The notes beneath the pieces were generated by a model. The model did not search any database, was not told the DNA's origin, and saw only the letters and a list, made by a program, of their open reading frames with translations. A program made the position numbers and the translations under genes. Positions 51,041-59,765 of a stretch of DNA of 64,000 bases are shown here, piece by piece (within the stretch, counting starts at the first letter, position 1; each line of letters starts with the position of its first letter). The stretch covers positions 372,001-436,000 of the forward strand of contig NZ_MZMU01000012.1 of the NCBI RefSeq assembly GCF_004123835.1, read 5' to 3'. The stretch is from Rhizobium leguminosarum (GTDB lineage: Bacteria; Pseudomonadota; Alphaproteobacteria; Rhizobiales; Rhizobiaceae).

Positions 51041-51150
51041 AAAGCGCGTCGCGTCAATCCGGATTCATGCGACGCGCTTTAAGTCTTTGTTTTATGCAAG
51101 TCGTTATCCCAAACCCGCTGCGCACTTTTGGGCGACATGCATTAGAGCGC
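51041..51150. repeat. Palindromic repeat plus TGCGCACTTTTG unit, copy 2
   Basis: A perfect 12-base hairpin AAAGCGCGTCGC / GCGACGCGCTTT lies at 51041-51052 and 51069-51080. The following unit CTTTGTTTTATGCAAGTCGT and CCGCTGCGCACTTTTGGGCG matches 40655-40725. It may end phzF transcription. Confidence 0.7.
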
Positions 51151-51191
51151 CGCGCGTCCAACACGACGCGCTAAGGACGCTCTATCACTTT

Positions 51192-51266
51192 GAATCCGCG
51201 CATAATCCTTTCGAATCCGCGCATAATCCTTTCCGAAAATCGATTCCGATTTTCGGGGTTATGCGC
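51192..51266. repeat. Tandem 21-base repeat and nested hairpin
   Basis: GAATCCGCGCATAATCCTTT and one further base (C) are repeated twice in tandem (51192-51212 and 51213-51233). The second copy leads into the perfect hairpin CCGAAAATCG-ATTC-CGATTTTCGG (51233-51256), which is itself bracketed by GCGCATAA (51219-51226) and TTATGCGC (51259-51266). No gene lies in 51151-51384. Confidence 0.8.
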
Positions 51267-51384
51267 TGCATTTCAGCCATGCAGAAAAATCTTCGCGATT
51301 AACCAAAGAAATTTCGCCTATGCGCTGGACAAGGCTGCCGATCCTGTTTATACGCCCCGTCACACCGCGCAGCCAAGCGCGAAC

Positions 51385-51460
<76 letters not shown>

Positions 51461-51615
51461 AATATCCTGAAAAGATTGATGTATTCGAACTCAGGCCGGA
51501 TATTCCGGCCTGCCGGAAACTGTTCTCGAAGCAGGCGGCACGGTTCGCGCTGTCCACAGGACTGGCCGCGTTCATCCGCGCGCCCTATCTCCCTCTCGCG
51601 TATCAGGAGGGGTCT

Positions 51616-51912
51616 ATGAGAAGCGTTATTTTTGCCGTCGCATTGTCTCTGCCGTTGCCTGCCTTTGCCGCAGGCGCAATGGAGGTCAAAGCAGGCGATC
51701 ATAGCTGTGGCGAGTTTGTGCAGATCATCCGTCAGAATAAAAAGGTCTTTGTCCGCGTCGGCTTCGGCGGCCGCAGTTTCCGCTATCCGCCGGCCCAATG
51801 CAGCATGGGCGAAAAGCGGAGCACGACCAGTTTTCGCGATGCCGCGGGAAAGCAGTGCGTTCTCGACTATGCTTGCGTCTTCGACCCGGCGTCGCCCTAT
51901 AATTTCCCTTAG
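51616..51912 (+). CDS. Small secreted Cys-containing protein, paralogue A
   Basis: A 98-residue exported protein with a signal peptide (residues 1-19, ending AFA). The mature part has DHSCGEFVQIIRQNKKVFVRVGFGGRSFRYPPAQC and later GKQCVLDYACVFDP. Its four cysteines (31, 62, 81, 87) and the GFGGRSFRYPPA core are shared with the gene at 52073. AGGAGGGG sets ATG 51616. I know no named family; function unknown. Confidence 0.75.
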   Translation: MRSVIFAVALSLPLPAFAAGAMEVKAGDHSCGEFVQIIRQNKKVFVRVGFGGRSFRYPPAQCSMGEKRSTTSFRDAAGKQCVLDYACVFDPASPYNFP

Positions 51913-52072
51913 GCGCTTCGGCTGAGACATGGCTGCCGCAATGAGCTGATTTCTAAAACGTGCTGGGAGCTGAAAGGGAAGGGCTATACTCAGGCGATAG
52001 AATTCGGGTGATTCTCGGATTGGCGGCAAGGGAGCGGTGCCCTAACTTCGCTCTCTCACATCAGGAGTTTCC

Positions 52073-52375
52073 ATGAAAAGCATTGTTCTGGCCGTCGCAC
52101 TGTTGTTTCCGTCCGCAGCCCTTGCCGTCGAGGCGGTGGAGGTCAATGCCAGAGATCACAGCTGCGAGGAGCTTGCGCAGATCATCCGCAAGGACAAGGC
52201 GGTTTTTGTGCGGATGGGCTTTGGCGGCCGTAGCTTCCGTTATCCGCCGGCCAGGTGCAATCTCGGCGACAAGTACGACACCGCAAGAGTAAGGGATGCC
52301 AATGGCAAGCTCTGCCTCCTCGACTACGAGTGCGTGTACGATCCGCAGTCTTTCTATAACAGGATCCCGAAATAA
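52073..52375 (+). CDS. Small secreted Cys-containing protein, paralogue B
   Basis: A 100-residue exported protein with a signal peptide (residues 1-18, ending ALA). DHSCEELAQIIRKDKAVFVRMGFGGRSFRYPPARC and GKLCLLDYECVYDP align with paralogue A over the full length, with all four cysteines kept. The pair arose by tandem duplication. AGGAG lies before ATG 52073. Two disulfides are likely in the periplasm. Function unknown. Confidence 0.75.
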   Translation: MKSIVLAVALLFPSAALAVEAVEVNARDHSCEELAQIIRKDKAVFVRMGFGGRSFRYPPARCNLGDKYDTARVRDANGKLCLLDYECVYDPQSFYNRIPK

Positions 52376-52555
52376 TATCCCGATCCAGGCGTTGCCAAAT
52401 ACGGTCAAGAAAAAAGGCCGGGCGAAACTCGCGCCGACCTTCCTCAATCAGTCTCGATAACGGCTGCCAGTACATCCGTGGTCAGCCGTCAGAGACAGAT
52501 ATGATATCCCTTAAATAGGGTTTACTTAAACATCTTCAAGAGCTCGCAGCCGAAG

Positions 52556-52584
52556 GGAAGCCGGCATTGGCCGGCTTCCTTTTT
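52556..52584 (+). terminator. Strong rho-independent terminator
   Basis: GGAAGCCGGC-ATTG-GCCGGCTTCC (ten pairs) followed by TTTTT. It is about 180 bases after the paralogue B stop. The stretch 52376-52555 has no clear gene; a small RNA ending here is possible. Confidence 0.75.
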
Positions 52585-52596
52585 ACCGAGCAGGCG

Positions 52597-52911
52597 TTAC
52601 TGCTGGGCAGGGGCAGCCGGCGGAGTGGCCGGTGCTGGTGCCGGTGCGGGTGCGGGCGTTGCGCTGTTGTCAGTCGGAGCGATCGGCTTAGCCGGCGCCG
52701 GCTCTGATTGGGTTGTGGAGGCTGTCGTGTCCGGGGATGTGCCGGGGGTGCTCCACTGCGAATAGGCGAATGCAGCGACAGCGATCACGGCCAATGCAGC
52801 GACCCAGACAACCCAGGTATTAGTGCTGCGCGCGCTCGGCGTGGTGCGCAGGTCCAAATTTGGGTTCAGCGGGCGGTTCGGGTCGTTGGCATTATTGGGG
52901 TCGTACGTCAT
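52597..52911 (-). CDS. Small membrane-anchored Pro/Ala-rich protein
   Basis: A 104-residue protein. The N-terminal 30 residues are Asn/Pro-rich (YDPNNANDPNRPLNPNLD). One membrane helix follows (NTWVVWVAALAVIAVAAFAYS, about residues 31-51), and then a low-complexity tail of Pro, Ala and Thr that would lie in the periplasm. GAGGAGA sets ATG 52911. Not a family I can name; such proteins may be envelope linkers. Confidence 0.7.
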   Translation of the reverse strand: MTYDPNNANDPNRPLNPNLDLRTTPSARSTNTWVVWVAALAVIAVAAFAYSQWSTPGTSPDTTASTTQSEPAPAKPIAPTDNSATPAPAPAPAPATPPAAPAQQ

Positions 52912-53040
52912 GGTACTTTCTCCTCTTTCGGTGAGAGAAGAATGCCGAAGTGGGCTTTTTGTTCCGTTCTGGGCCGAAGCGCCTGTGCTGATTGGATTTT
53001 CGCACTCTTCATTCTCGCACTTCACTGGCGCCTCGTGCAT

Positions 53041-53079
53041 TCGCGGCTTTGCCGCTCACCCCCTCATCTGCCTGCGGCT
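53041..53079. repeat. RIME-like element fragment
   Basis: The sequence matches, in the inverted orientation, an inner part of the RIME-like copies (GCCGCTCACCCCCTCATCTG). The terminal palindromes are missing, so it looks like a decayed remnant. No gene lies in 53080-53282; a hairpin TGGGGT-N7-ACCCCA at 53207-53225 is there. Confidence 0.65.
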
Positions 53080-53282
53080 CGCTTGGAGATGACCGGCAGG
53101 GACCCGGTGGAAGAGATGCCGGCTGATCGGGCGCCGAGGCAGATGGCAGGCCGCCATGGCGTAATGCGCTTGACACCACCGGGTCTGTTTGCGAATGATT
53201 TCTGTATGGGGTCGCGATCACCCCACGAGGCGTCATGCTGAAGAATCGCGTCCAGTAAAACCGATCAACGGAGGGACGCGTC

Positions 53283-54098
53283 ATGCCGTCATTTCTCGAA
53301 ATTTCTCCCGACAAGCTCAGCCGCCTCATCGGAACCCCCGGTGCGCCTTGCATTATCGACGTTCGCACTGAGGAGGACTTCGCGCTCGATCCGCGCCTGG
53401 TGCCGGGCTCGATCCGGCGCGACCATTCCGAGGTCGCGTCCTGGGCGGGCAGCGTCGATGCCGAAGCCGTCGTCGTGGTCTGCCAGAAGGGCAGCAAGCT
53501 CAGTCATGGTGTTGCCGCCTATCTCCGCCATGCCGGGATCGACGCGGAAAGCCTCGAAGGTGGATTCGAAGCCTGGATTGTAGCCGGATCGGCGGTGCCC
53601 GAGGAAAAGCTGCCGCGCCGGGACATACAGGGACGCACCGTCTGGGTGACGCGGGCGCGGCCAAAGATCGATCGCATCGCCTGTCCCTGGCTGATCCGGC
53701 GCTTCGTCGATCCGAACGCCGTGTTCTTGTTCGTGCCGGCGCCCGAGGTTTTGGCCGTCGGCGAGCGCTTCGGGGCGACGCCCTTTGATATCGAAGACGT
53801 GTTCTGGAGCCATCGGGGCGAATTCTGCACTTTCGACGTCATGGTCGAAGAGTTCGTACTGGCTTCGGAACCGCTTCTGGGCCTGGCGCGGATCGTCAGG
53901 GCGGCGGATACTGCAAGGCTTGATCTCGCGCCCGAGGCGGCGGGCCTGCTGGCCGCTTCGCTCGGCCTCTCCAGGATGTATTCCGACGATCTGGAACAGC
54001 TCGAGGCCGGGATGCTTCTCTACGACGCCTTCTTCCGCTGGTGCCGCGATGCGACCGAGGAAACCCACAACTGGCCGGCACCGAAGAAGAGGGCATGA
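53283..54098 (+). CDS. chrB: Rhodanese-ChrB-domain fusion protein
   Basis: A 271-residue fusion. Residues 1-110 are a rhodanese domain with active Cys67 in VVVVCQKGSKLSHG. Residues about 118-265 are a ChrB C-terminal domain (WVTRARPKIDRIACPWLIRRFVDPNAVFLFV). ChrB relatives support chromate resistance as sensor or accessory proteins. Here the usual N-terminal ChrB domain is replaced by rhodanese, which would handle sulfur. chrA follows two bases after the stop, so it is an operon for chromate/sulfur oxyanion handling. Confidence 0.85.
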   Translation: MPSFLEISPDKLSRLIGTPGAPCIIDVRTEEDFALDPRLVPGSIRRDHSEVASWAGSVDAEAVVVVCQKGSKLSHGVAAYLRHAGIDAESLEGGFEAWIVAGSAVPEEKLPRRDIQGRTVWVTRARPKIDRIACPWLIRRFVDPNAVFLFVPAPEVLAVGERFGATPFDIEDVFWSHRGEFCTFDVMVEEFVLASEPLLGLARIVRAADTARLDLAPEAAGLLAASLGLSRMYSDDLEQLEAGMLLYDAFFRWCRDATEETHNWPAPKKRA

Positions 54099-54099
54099 G

Positions 54100-55521
54100 A
54101 TGGTCGAGATGACGGATAATGCGCCCGACGGCAAAATGACGGCGAAAGTCGCGGGGGAGGGGCATCATCACGGCGTCTCGTTTGGCGATGCCTTCAGGGT
54201 GTGGCTGCGCGTCGCCGCCCTGAGTTTCGGCGGCCCCGCCGGCCAGATCGCCGTCATGCACCGGATCATCGTCGACGAGAAGCGATGGATTGGTGAGCAC
54301 CGTTTTCTGCATGCGCTGAACTATTGCATGCTGCTCCCCGGACCCGAGGCGCAGCAGCTCGCCATCTATATCGGCTGGCTGATGCATCGGACAGTGGGCG
54401 GTCTCGTCGCCGGCCTGCTGTTCGTGCTGCCTGGGTTCCTGTCGATCCTCTGTCTCAGTTATATCTACGCGGCTTACGGCAACGTCGGCATCGTCGCCGG
54501 CCTGTTCTTCGGGCTGAAGGCGGCGGTGCTTGCCGTCGTCGTGCAGGCCGTCATCCGCATCGGCGGCCGTGCGCTCAAGAATCGCGTCATGGTCGGTATC
54601 GCGGCTGCGGCCTTCATCGCCATCTTCTTTCTCCATGTCCCGTTCCCGCTGATCGTGCTCGCGGCCGGCATTGCGGGCTTCCTCGGCGGCAGGTTCGGGC
54701 TTGCCGCCTTCCAGACGGGCGGCGGCCATAAGGCCGGAAGCGGCCCGGTGCTGTCGGATGCCGAGTCGGCGCTCGGCGAAGGCATACCGGCGCATGCGCG
54801 CCCGAATCTTGCTTGGTCGCTGCGCATCTCGGCCGTGCTGCTTGCCCTCTGGCTCGCTCCGCTGGCAGCGCTCTACGCAACCTTCGGTGCTGACAACGTC
54901 TTTACCGAAATCGGCCTTTTCTTCAGCAAAATGGCGGTCGTCACCTTCGGCGGGGCCTATGCCGTGCTTGCCTATGTCGCACAGGAGGCCGTGCAGCATT
55001 TCGGCTGGCTGAAACCCGGCGAGATGCTGGATGGTCTCGGCATGGCCGAGACGACGCCGGGGCCGCTGATCATGGTCGTCCAGTTCGTCGGCTTCATGGG
55101 CGCCTACCGCGATCCGGGAGCGCTGGACCCGATGCTTGCTGCAACCCTTGCGGCGGTACTGACGAGCTGGGTCACCTTCGTGCCCTGTTTCCTCTGGATC
55201 TTCCTCGGCGCGCCGTTCATCGAAAAACTGCGTGGTAACATTGCGCTCGCCGGCGCGATGTCGGCCATAACAGCGGCGGTGGTCGGGGTTATCCTCAACC
55301 TCGCTATCTGGTTTGCCCTGCACACGCTGTTTGCCGAGGTTGCGACCGTCCACCTTGGCGGCTTGCGGCTCGATATTCCGGTGCTGCAATCGGCCGTGCC
55401 GGCGGCTATGGCGCTGTCTGCCGCTGCGGCGATAGCGATCTTCCGCTTCAAGGCTTCCGTGATCGCGACGCTGCTAGCCTGCGCAGCCGCGGGAATGCTC
55501 TGGACGCTGGCGGTAAATTAG
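54100..55521 (+). CDS. chrA: Chromate transporter
   Basis: A 473-residue long-chain CHR family efflux protein with two homologous halves. The N-terminal half has SFGGPAGQIAVMHRIIVDEKRWIGEHRFLHALNYCMLLPGPEAQQLAIYIGW. The C-terminal half has VVTFGGAYAVLAYVAQEAV and MLDGLGMAETTPGPLIMVVQFVGF. It expels chromate, and perhaps sulfate analogues. ATG 54100 lies one base after the ChrB-like stop; ATG 54109 is also in frame. Convergent overlap of four bases with the CNNM-type gene. Confidence 0.95.
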   Translation: MVEMTDNAPDGKMTAKVAGEGHHHGVSFGDAFRVWLRVAALSFGGPAGQIAVMHRIIVDEKRWIGEHRFLHALNYCMLLPGPEAQQLAIYIGWLMHRTVGGLVAGLLFVLPGFLSILCLSYIYAAYGNVGIVAGLFFGLKAAVLAVVVQAVIRIGGRALKNRVMVGIAAAAFIAIFFLHVPFPLIVLAAGIAGFLGGRFGLAAFQTGGGHKAGSGPVLSDAESALGEGIPAHARPNLAWSLRISAVLLALWLAPLAALYATFGADNVFTEIGLFFSKMAVVTFGGAYAVLAYVAQEAVQHFGWLKPGEMLDGLGMAETTPGPLIMVVQFVGFMGAYRDPGALDPMLAATLAAVLTSWVTFVPCFLWIFLGAPFIEKLRGNIALAGAMSAITAAVVGVILNLAIWFALHTLFAEVATVHLGGLRLDIPVLQSAVPAAMALSAAAAIAIFRFKASVIATLLACAAAGMLWTLAVN

Positions 55522-56849
55522 GCCTCCGCCCCATCGGTGGAAATGCGCGTCGCGAGCATCTTGTCGATACGCATGCCATCCATGTCGAGCACCTCGAAGC
55601 GCCAGTTGTCGAAGACGAAGGTTTCGCCGGCTTCGGGGATGTGCTGGAGCTGATGCAGCGCGAAGCCCGCCAGCGTATGGAAATCGGCATCCGGACGATC
55701 GCGCAGGCCCAGCCGTTCGAAGGCGTCGAAGGCCGGCATCATCGCATCGATCAGCAGCGAACCATCCTCTCTGACGACGATGTCGGGCTCCTGGTTGGTT
55801 CCCGGCAGGTCGCCGGCAATGGCTTCGAGCAGATCGGTCTGGGTGACGATGCCCTCGAGGCTGCCATATTCGTCGATGACGATGGCGAGGCGGACGGGCG
55901 AGGCCTTGAAACTGTCGAGCACGCGGACGACAGAGGTTCCCTCGTGCAGCACCAGCGGCTGTTTGATCACCTCCATCGGCCGGATCCTGCCGCCGTCGAG
56001 AACCTGATCGAGAAGGTCCTTCTTCAACACCATGCCGATCGGTTCGTCGATCGAGCCGCGGGCGACCAGCAACTGCTCATGGCTGCATTCGCGGATCGTC
56101 TTCCAGATCTCGGCCTCGCTGTCGTCGGCGTCGAACCATTCGATATCGAGACGCGGGGTCATGATGTCGGAGATCGGCCTCTCGCCGATGTTGAACACCC
56201 GCTCGACGAGCTGCTGCTGCACCTGGTTGAGAAGGCCGGCCTCGTGGCTCTCGGCGACCAAAAGCTTGAGCTCCTGCGGCGAATGGAACGACGATTCACC
56301 GGTTCCGGCGTGAAGACCGACGCCTCGCAGCACGAGGTTGCCCATGCCGTTCAGGACAAAGATCGCTGGCTTGAACAGCACCAGGAACAGACCGAGCGGG
56401 CGCACCACGGCAAGTGAAGTGGCCTCGCTGCGCTGAAGCGCCAGGCTCTTCGGCGCGAGCTCGCCGAGCACGATATGAAGTGCTGTGATGATGACGAAGG
56501 CGATGACGACGGCAACAGTATGCGCGCCCGCTGTCGCCCATTGCCCGGGCAGCCATGACAACAGGGGCTCGATCAGGTGGGCAAGCGCCGGTTCGCCGAC
56601 CCAGCCGAGGGCGAGCGACGAGATGGTGATGCCGAGCTGGGTGGCTGCGAGGTTGGAGTCGAGGTTGTCGACGGCGCGCTGAAGTGCCGAGGCGTTCATG
56701 CGGCCTGCCGCGGCCATTTCGGCGACGCGGCTGCGCCTGACCGACACCAGGGCGAATTCGGCGGCAACGAAGAAGCCATTGGCGGCGACGAGAAGAAACA
56801 CGGCTAGTATCCCGATATAATCGGAGAGCCCGCCGGCGGATTCGGACAT
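55518..56849 (-). CDS. CNNM/CorC-type membrane protein (hemolysin-like)
   Basis: A 443-residue protein. Residues 1-200 are a DUF21/CNNM membrane domain with four helices (LLVAANGFFVAAEFALVSVRRSRV). Two CBS domains follow (about residues 215-335, IMTPRLDIEWFDADDSEAEIW and VIDEYGSLEGIVTQTDLLEAIAG), and a CorC_HlyC domain ends the chain. Proteins of this type are Mg2+/Co2+ transport or efflux factors; the old name hemolysin is misleading. A single gene. Confidence 0.93.
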   Translation of the reverse strand: MSESAGGLSDYIGILAVFLLVAANGFFVAAEFALVSVRRSRVAEMAAAGRMNASALQRAVDNLDSNLAATQLGITISSLALGWVGEPALAHLIEPLLSWLPGQWATAGAHTVAVVIAFVIITALHIVLGELAPKSLALQRSEATSLAVVRPLGLFLVLFKPAIFVLNGMGNLVLRGVGLHAGTGESSFHSPQELKLLVAESHEAGLLNQVQQQLVERVFNIGERPISDIMTPRLDIEWFDADDSEAEIWKTIRECSHEQLLVARGSIDEPIGMVLKKDLLDQVLDGGRIRPMEVIKQPLVLHEGTSVVRVLDSFKASPVRLAIVIDEYGSLEGIVTQTDLLEAIAGDLPGTNQEPDIVVREDGSLLIDAMMPAFDAFERLGLRDRPDADFHTLAGFALHQLQHIPEAGETFVFDNWRFEVLDMDGMRIDKMLATRISTDGAEA

Positions 56850-56980
56850 GTTTTCCCTGCCTTTGAATTGATGGGAATCCGACTCCTACACACTCGCACA
56901 CCGGTGGCAAGGCGCTCCGATCATTCTCGCGACAGGAGAAGCCCAGGCCGGGCCGCCATGAGCGGGATCATGCGCGCCAT

Positions 56981-57364
56981 TCACCTCTTGGGCGCTTCGA
57001 AGAGCTCGATCGGGTTTCCTGCCGGATCATCGAGCAGGATCTGCTTGCCGCCGATGCCCTGCACGATCTCGTTGCGGAAACGCGCGCCGGCCTGGCGCAG
57101 CGCGGCGACCTTCGCCTCCAGGTCCCCGACCTCGATCTGGATGCGATTCCATCCACCGGGCTCCGGCTTTCGCCCGTCGGGCATTGCTTGAGATGCTCCG
57201 CCCGGTCCCGTCATGCCGCTGACGAACAGACGAAAACCGTCCCTGGTCAGGATGGCGAAACTCGGCGCGGGACGAAGTGCGACGGAGAAGCCGAGATGTC
57301 TCGTGTAGAATTCCACCGCGGCGTCGACGTCGTCGACGATGTAGCGCATGCTGATGCCGGGCAT
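56981..57364 (-). CDS. VOC-family protein (glyoxalase-like)
   Basis: A 127-residue protein of the VOC fold, MRYIVDDVDAAVEFYTRHLGFSV at the start and LLDDPAGNPIELFEA at the end (metal Glu). It is unlike the VOC protein at 6851 apart from the fold. GGAGG lies five bases before ATG 57364. Substrate unknown. Confidence 0.87.
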   Translation of the reverse strand: MPGISMRYIVDDVDAAVEFYTRHLGFSVALRPAPSFAILTRDGFRLFVSGMTGPGGASQAMPDGRKPEPGGWNRIQIEVGDLEAKVAALRQAGARFRNEIVQGIGGKQILLDDPAGNPIELFEAPKR

Positions 57365-57439
57365 GTTTTCCTCCATGTGGTCTTCGTTGTCTTGGTCTGA
57401 TCGTCCCCTCACCGGATATGCAGAATTCTCCTGTGCCCG

Positions 57440-57620
57440 AGATACGTCGCTTCGAAACTCGATTATGCGCCCGTTTCAAGTTTTTTTATGCATCTCGTTA
57501 TGCCAAATCGCTGAGCACCTGCCACCGCCAGCAGCAGGACATCCCTCCACGGCGGCGCCTTCCAGGCGATGAGCACAGGGGGCGTCGCCCAGCCTCATCC
57601 TCAGGTGTTCCGCAAATAAT
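57440..57620. repeat. Remnants of dispersed repeats
   Basis: 57440-57512 resembles the TATGCA-CTCGTTAT unit seen at 51081, and 57591-57615 has a piece of family 2 (CCTCATCCTCAGG). From 57690 to 57830 the DNA is very AT-rich and probably holds the promoter of the RcnB-like gene. No gene is seen in 57365-57830. Confidence 0.45.
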
Positions 57621-57830
57621 CTTTTCTTCGGTCATGCGTTGAAGCTGGCCGGCGGCGCCGATGCCTCGCCGACGGCGACAGAATATTCGTCACAATGTAT
57701 AAGTTTAATCTAAAATATAAGCTTCTGTCCCTAGCTATCGGATTTCATTACAAAAGTTTAATTTTTATTTCAGTTTCGGTTCATCTTTTCGGCCCTAGTT
57801 TAGTCACGTGCCCAACATGAGGAACCCCAC

Positions 57831-58157
57831 ATGAAAAAGATTTTTGCAGCTCTTCTTTCCGCTTCCTTCCTTCTTTCCCCGATGGTTGTTTCCCAGGCCA
57901 GCGCCGACGATTTTCGCCGCCCGCCTGTCGTCGTGCAGAAGAAGGTGGTCGTCAAGAAGACGGTCGTCCGGTCGCACTGGAAGAAGGGATACCGCGTCAA
58001 TGCCAGCGAGCGTCGCCGGTTCTCCGATGTCAACGACTACCGCCGCTACCGGCTGGCGCCTCCGCCGCGCGGCTATCGCTGGGTGCGGGCCGATAACGAC
58101 TACCTGCTGATCGGCGTCACCAGCGGCGTCATCTCCAGTATTATTGCCGGTCGCTGA
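57831..58157 (+). CDS. RcnB-like periplasmic protein
   Basis: A 108-residue exported protein with a signal peptide (residues 1-25, ending SQASA) and a basic body. RYRLAPPPRGYRWVRADNDYLLIGVTSGVISSIIAGR matches the RcnB family, which in E. coli tunes Ni/Co export; the central KKVVVKKTVVRSHWKKGYRV is Lys-rich. Length is normal. GAGGAA precedes ATG 57831. Nickel or cobalt involvement here is only by family. Confidence 0.85.
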   Translation: MKKIFAALLSASFLLSPMVVSQASADDFRRPPVVVQKKVVVKKTVVRSHWKKGYRVNASERRRFSDVNDYRRYRLAPPPRGYRWVRADNDYLLIGVTSGVISSIIAGR

Positions 58158-58446
58158 TCGGTCGATAAATCAGGAAGGGCGGCTTCGGTCGCCTTTTTGA
58201 CTCTGGGAGGGCGCGCAGCCGTTTCGCGCCCTTCCTCCTCTTCTTGACCTGGCGGCGGTTATGACCCGCTTCAGGGTTGCCTGCGTGACGGCATGACCCG
58301 TTCAGCAATGATGCCGAGAAAACCTCTTGGTCTTCCGACTTCAGCGTCGCTATCCTCCTCATGCGTAAGCGGATGAAGCCCTTCGATCGGCGGCAGCGGT
58401 TCGCATTCGGTACAGACGCAGAGAGTGCGTTTGATTGCCTGCGCCT

Positions 58447-59652
58447 TCATGCCGCCTGCCTGTTCCAGCTGGCGAAAGGATCGGGCAGGTCGCGCCAGCG
58501 CTCGGGCGCGAAGGCGTCTGTCCTGATAAGACAGGAGTCGAGTTCCTTCCTGATCCAGGCTTCGTCCATGGGATCGGCGCCGATGAAGACGATTTCCTGG
58601 CGGCGGTCGCCCCAGACGGGGTCGAGATAAGGGCCGATGGCGCGCATGAAGGCCGGTTCCTCAGGCCATTGTTCGCGGGGTACGGCCGCCCACCAGAGGC
58701 CCATCTTGCCGGTGCGCACGATCGCGCCCGCCTGGCTGATCTCGCCGACATGATGCGGCCGGGTCGCCAGCCAGAAGAAGCCCTTGGCGCGCACCACGCC
58801 CGGCCAGCTTCGGTCGAGGAAGGCCTGCAGCTTTGCCGGATGGAAGGGCCGCTTCTCGCGATAGACGAAGGAGCGAATGCCATATTCCTCGGTCTCCGGC
58901 ACGTGATCGCGGAAGCCGTGCAGCTCCTTGTACCAGAGCGGATGAGTCTCGGCCTTGTCGATATCGAAGCGGCCGGTGCCGAGCACGTCTTTCAGGGCGA
59001 CCTTGCCGAAATCCGCCTCGATCAGCTTTGCATCCGGGTTGAGGCCGGTGATGATCTTGCGCGCGGCGTCGCGCTCATCATTGGTTGCCGTGCCGATCTT
59101 GTTCAGCACCACGACGTCGGCGAATTCGATCTGCTCGACCAGCAGGTCGACGATGGTTCTGTTGTCGCCGTCGCCGGCCGTTTCTCCGCGGTCGGCGAGG
59201 AAATCGGCTGAGGCGTAGTCGGAAAGCAGGTTGGCGGCGTCGACAACGGTCACCATGGTGTCGAGCCTTGCGACGTCGGAAAGGCTTTGGCCGTTCTCAT
59301 CGCGAAATTCGAAGGTGGTGGCGACGGGCAGGGGCTCGGCGATGCCGGTCGATTCGATCAAGAGGTAATCGAAGCGGCCCTGATCGGCGAGCTGGCGGAC
59401 CTCCTTCAACAGGTCGTCGCGCAGCGTGCAGCAGATGCAGCCATTGGTCATCTCGACCAGCTGTTCCTCGGTGCGCGAGAGATTGGCGCCGCCGTCGCGC
59501 ACCAGCGTGGCGTCGATATTCACTTCGCTCATGTCGTTGACGATGACGGCGACGCGCAGGCCCTCGCGATTGGCGAGCACGTGGTTCAGCAGCGTCGTCT
59601 TGCCGGCGCCGAGAAAGCCTGAAAGCACCGTGACCGGAAGCCTGTTGTCCAT
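58447..59652 (-). CDS. CobW-family GTPase, zinc metallochaperone type (ZigA/ZagA-like)
   Basis: A 401-residue G3E GTPase. Walker A is GFLGAGKTT at residues 12-20, the metal site is GCICC (Cys72, Cys74, Cys75), and the base motif is NKIG near 195. The C-terminal CobW_C domain has RPFHPAKLQAFLDR. A likely Zur box at 59673-59687 lies 20 bases before the start. This places it in the zinc-limitation response, where such GTPases deliver Zn to client enzymes. Confidence 0.9.
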   Translation of the reverse strand: MDNRLPVTVLSGFLGAGKTTLLNHVLANREGLRVAVIVNDMSEVNIDATLVRDGGANLSRTEEQLVEMTNGCICCTLRDDLLKEVRQLADQGRFDYLLIESTGIAEPLPVATTFEFRDENGQSLSDVARLDTMVTVVDAANLLSDYASADFLADRGETAGDGDNRTIVDLLVEQIEFADVVVLNKIGTATNDERDAARKIITGLNPDAKLIEADFGKVALKDVLGTGRFDIDKAETHPLWYKELHGFRDHVPETEEYGIRSFVYREKRPFHPAKLQAFLDRSWPGVVRAKGFFWLATRPHHVGEISQAGAIVRTGKMGLWWAAVPREQWPEEPAFMRAIGPYLDPVWGDRRQEIVFIGADPMDEAWIRKELDSCLIRTDAFAPERWRDLPDPFASWNRQAA

Positions 59653-59672
59653 GGGAACCTCATTGATATTAA

Positions 59673-59687
59673 TGTTATATCATTACA
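59673..59687. promoter_or_regulatory. Likely Zur box of the cobW-type gene
   Basis: TGTTAT-ATC-ATTACA. It matches TGTTAT-GTT-ATTACA at 60847-60861 in both half sites. Confidence 0.8.
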
Positions 59688-59699
59688 TGTAGGGTGCCG

Positions 59700-59726
59700 A
59701 AAAAAGGCGGAACGGGGTCATCCGCC
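59700..59726 (-). terminator. Terminator of znuA
   Basis: Stem GGCGGA (59706-59711) / TCCGCC (59721-59726). On the minus strand it is followed by TTTTTTC. It lies 40 bases after the znuA stop. Confidence 0.75.
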
Positions 59727-59765
59727 TCTTTCCGCCTCAGCTCTCTCCGCGAGACCGCGCGGCAA

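Noticed and set aside
53896..55389. A nearly 500-codon open frame antisense to chrA
   Set aside because: Composition is Arg/His/Asp-rich low complexity, typical of the antisense of a hydrophobic gene; chrA motifs are certain on the other strand.
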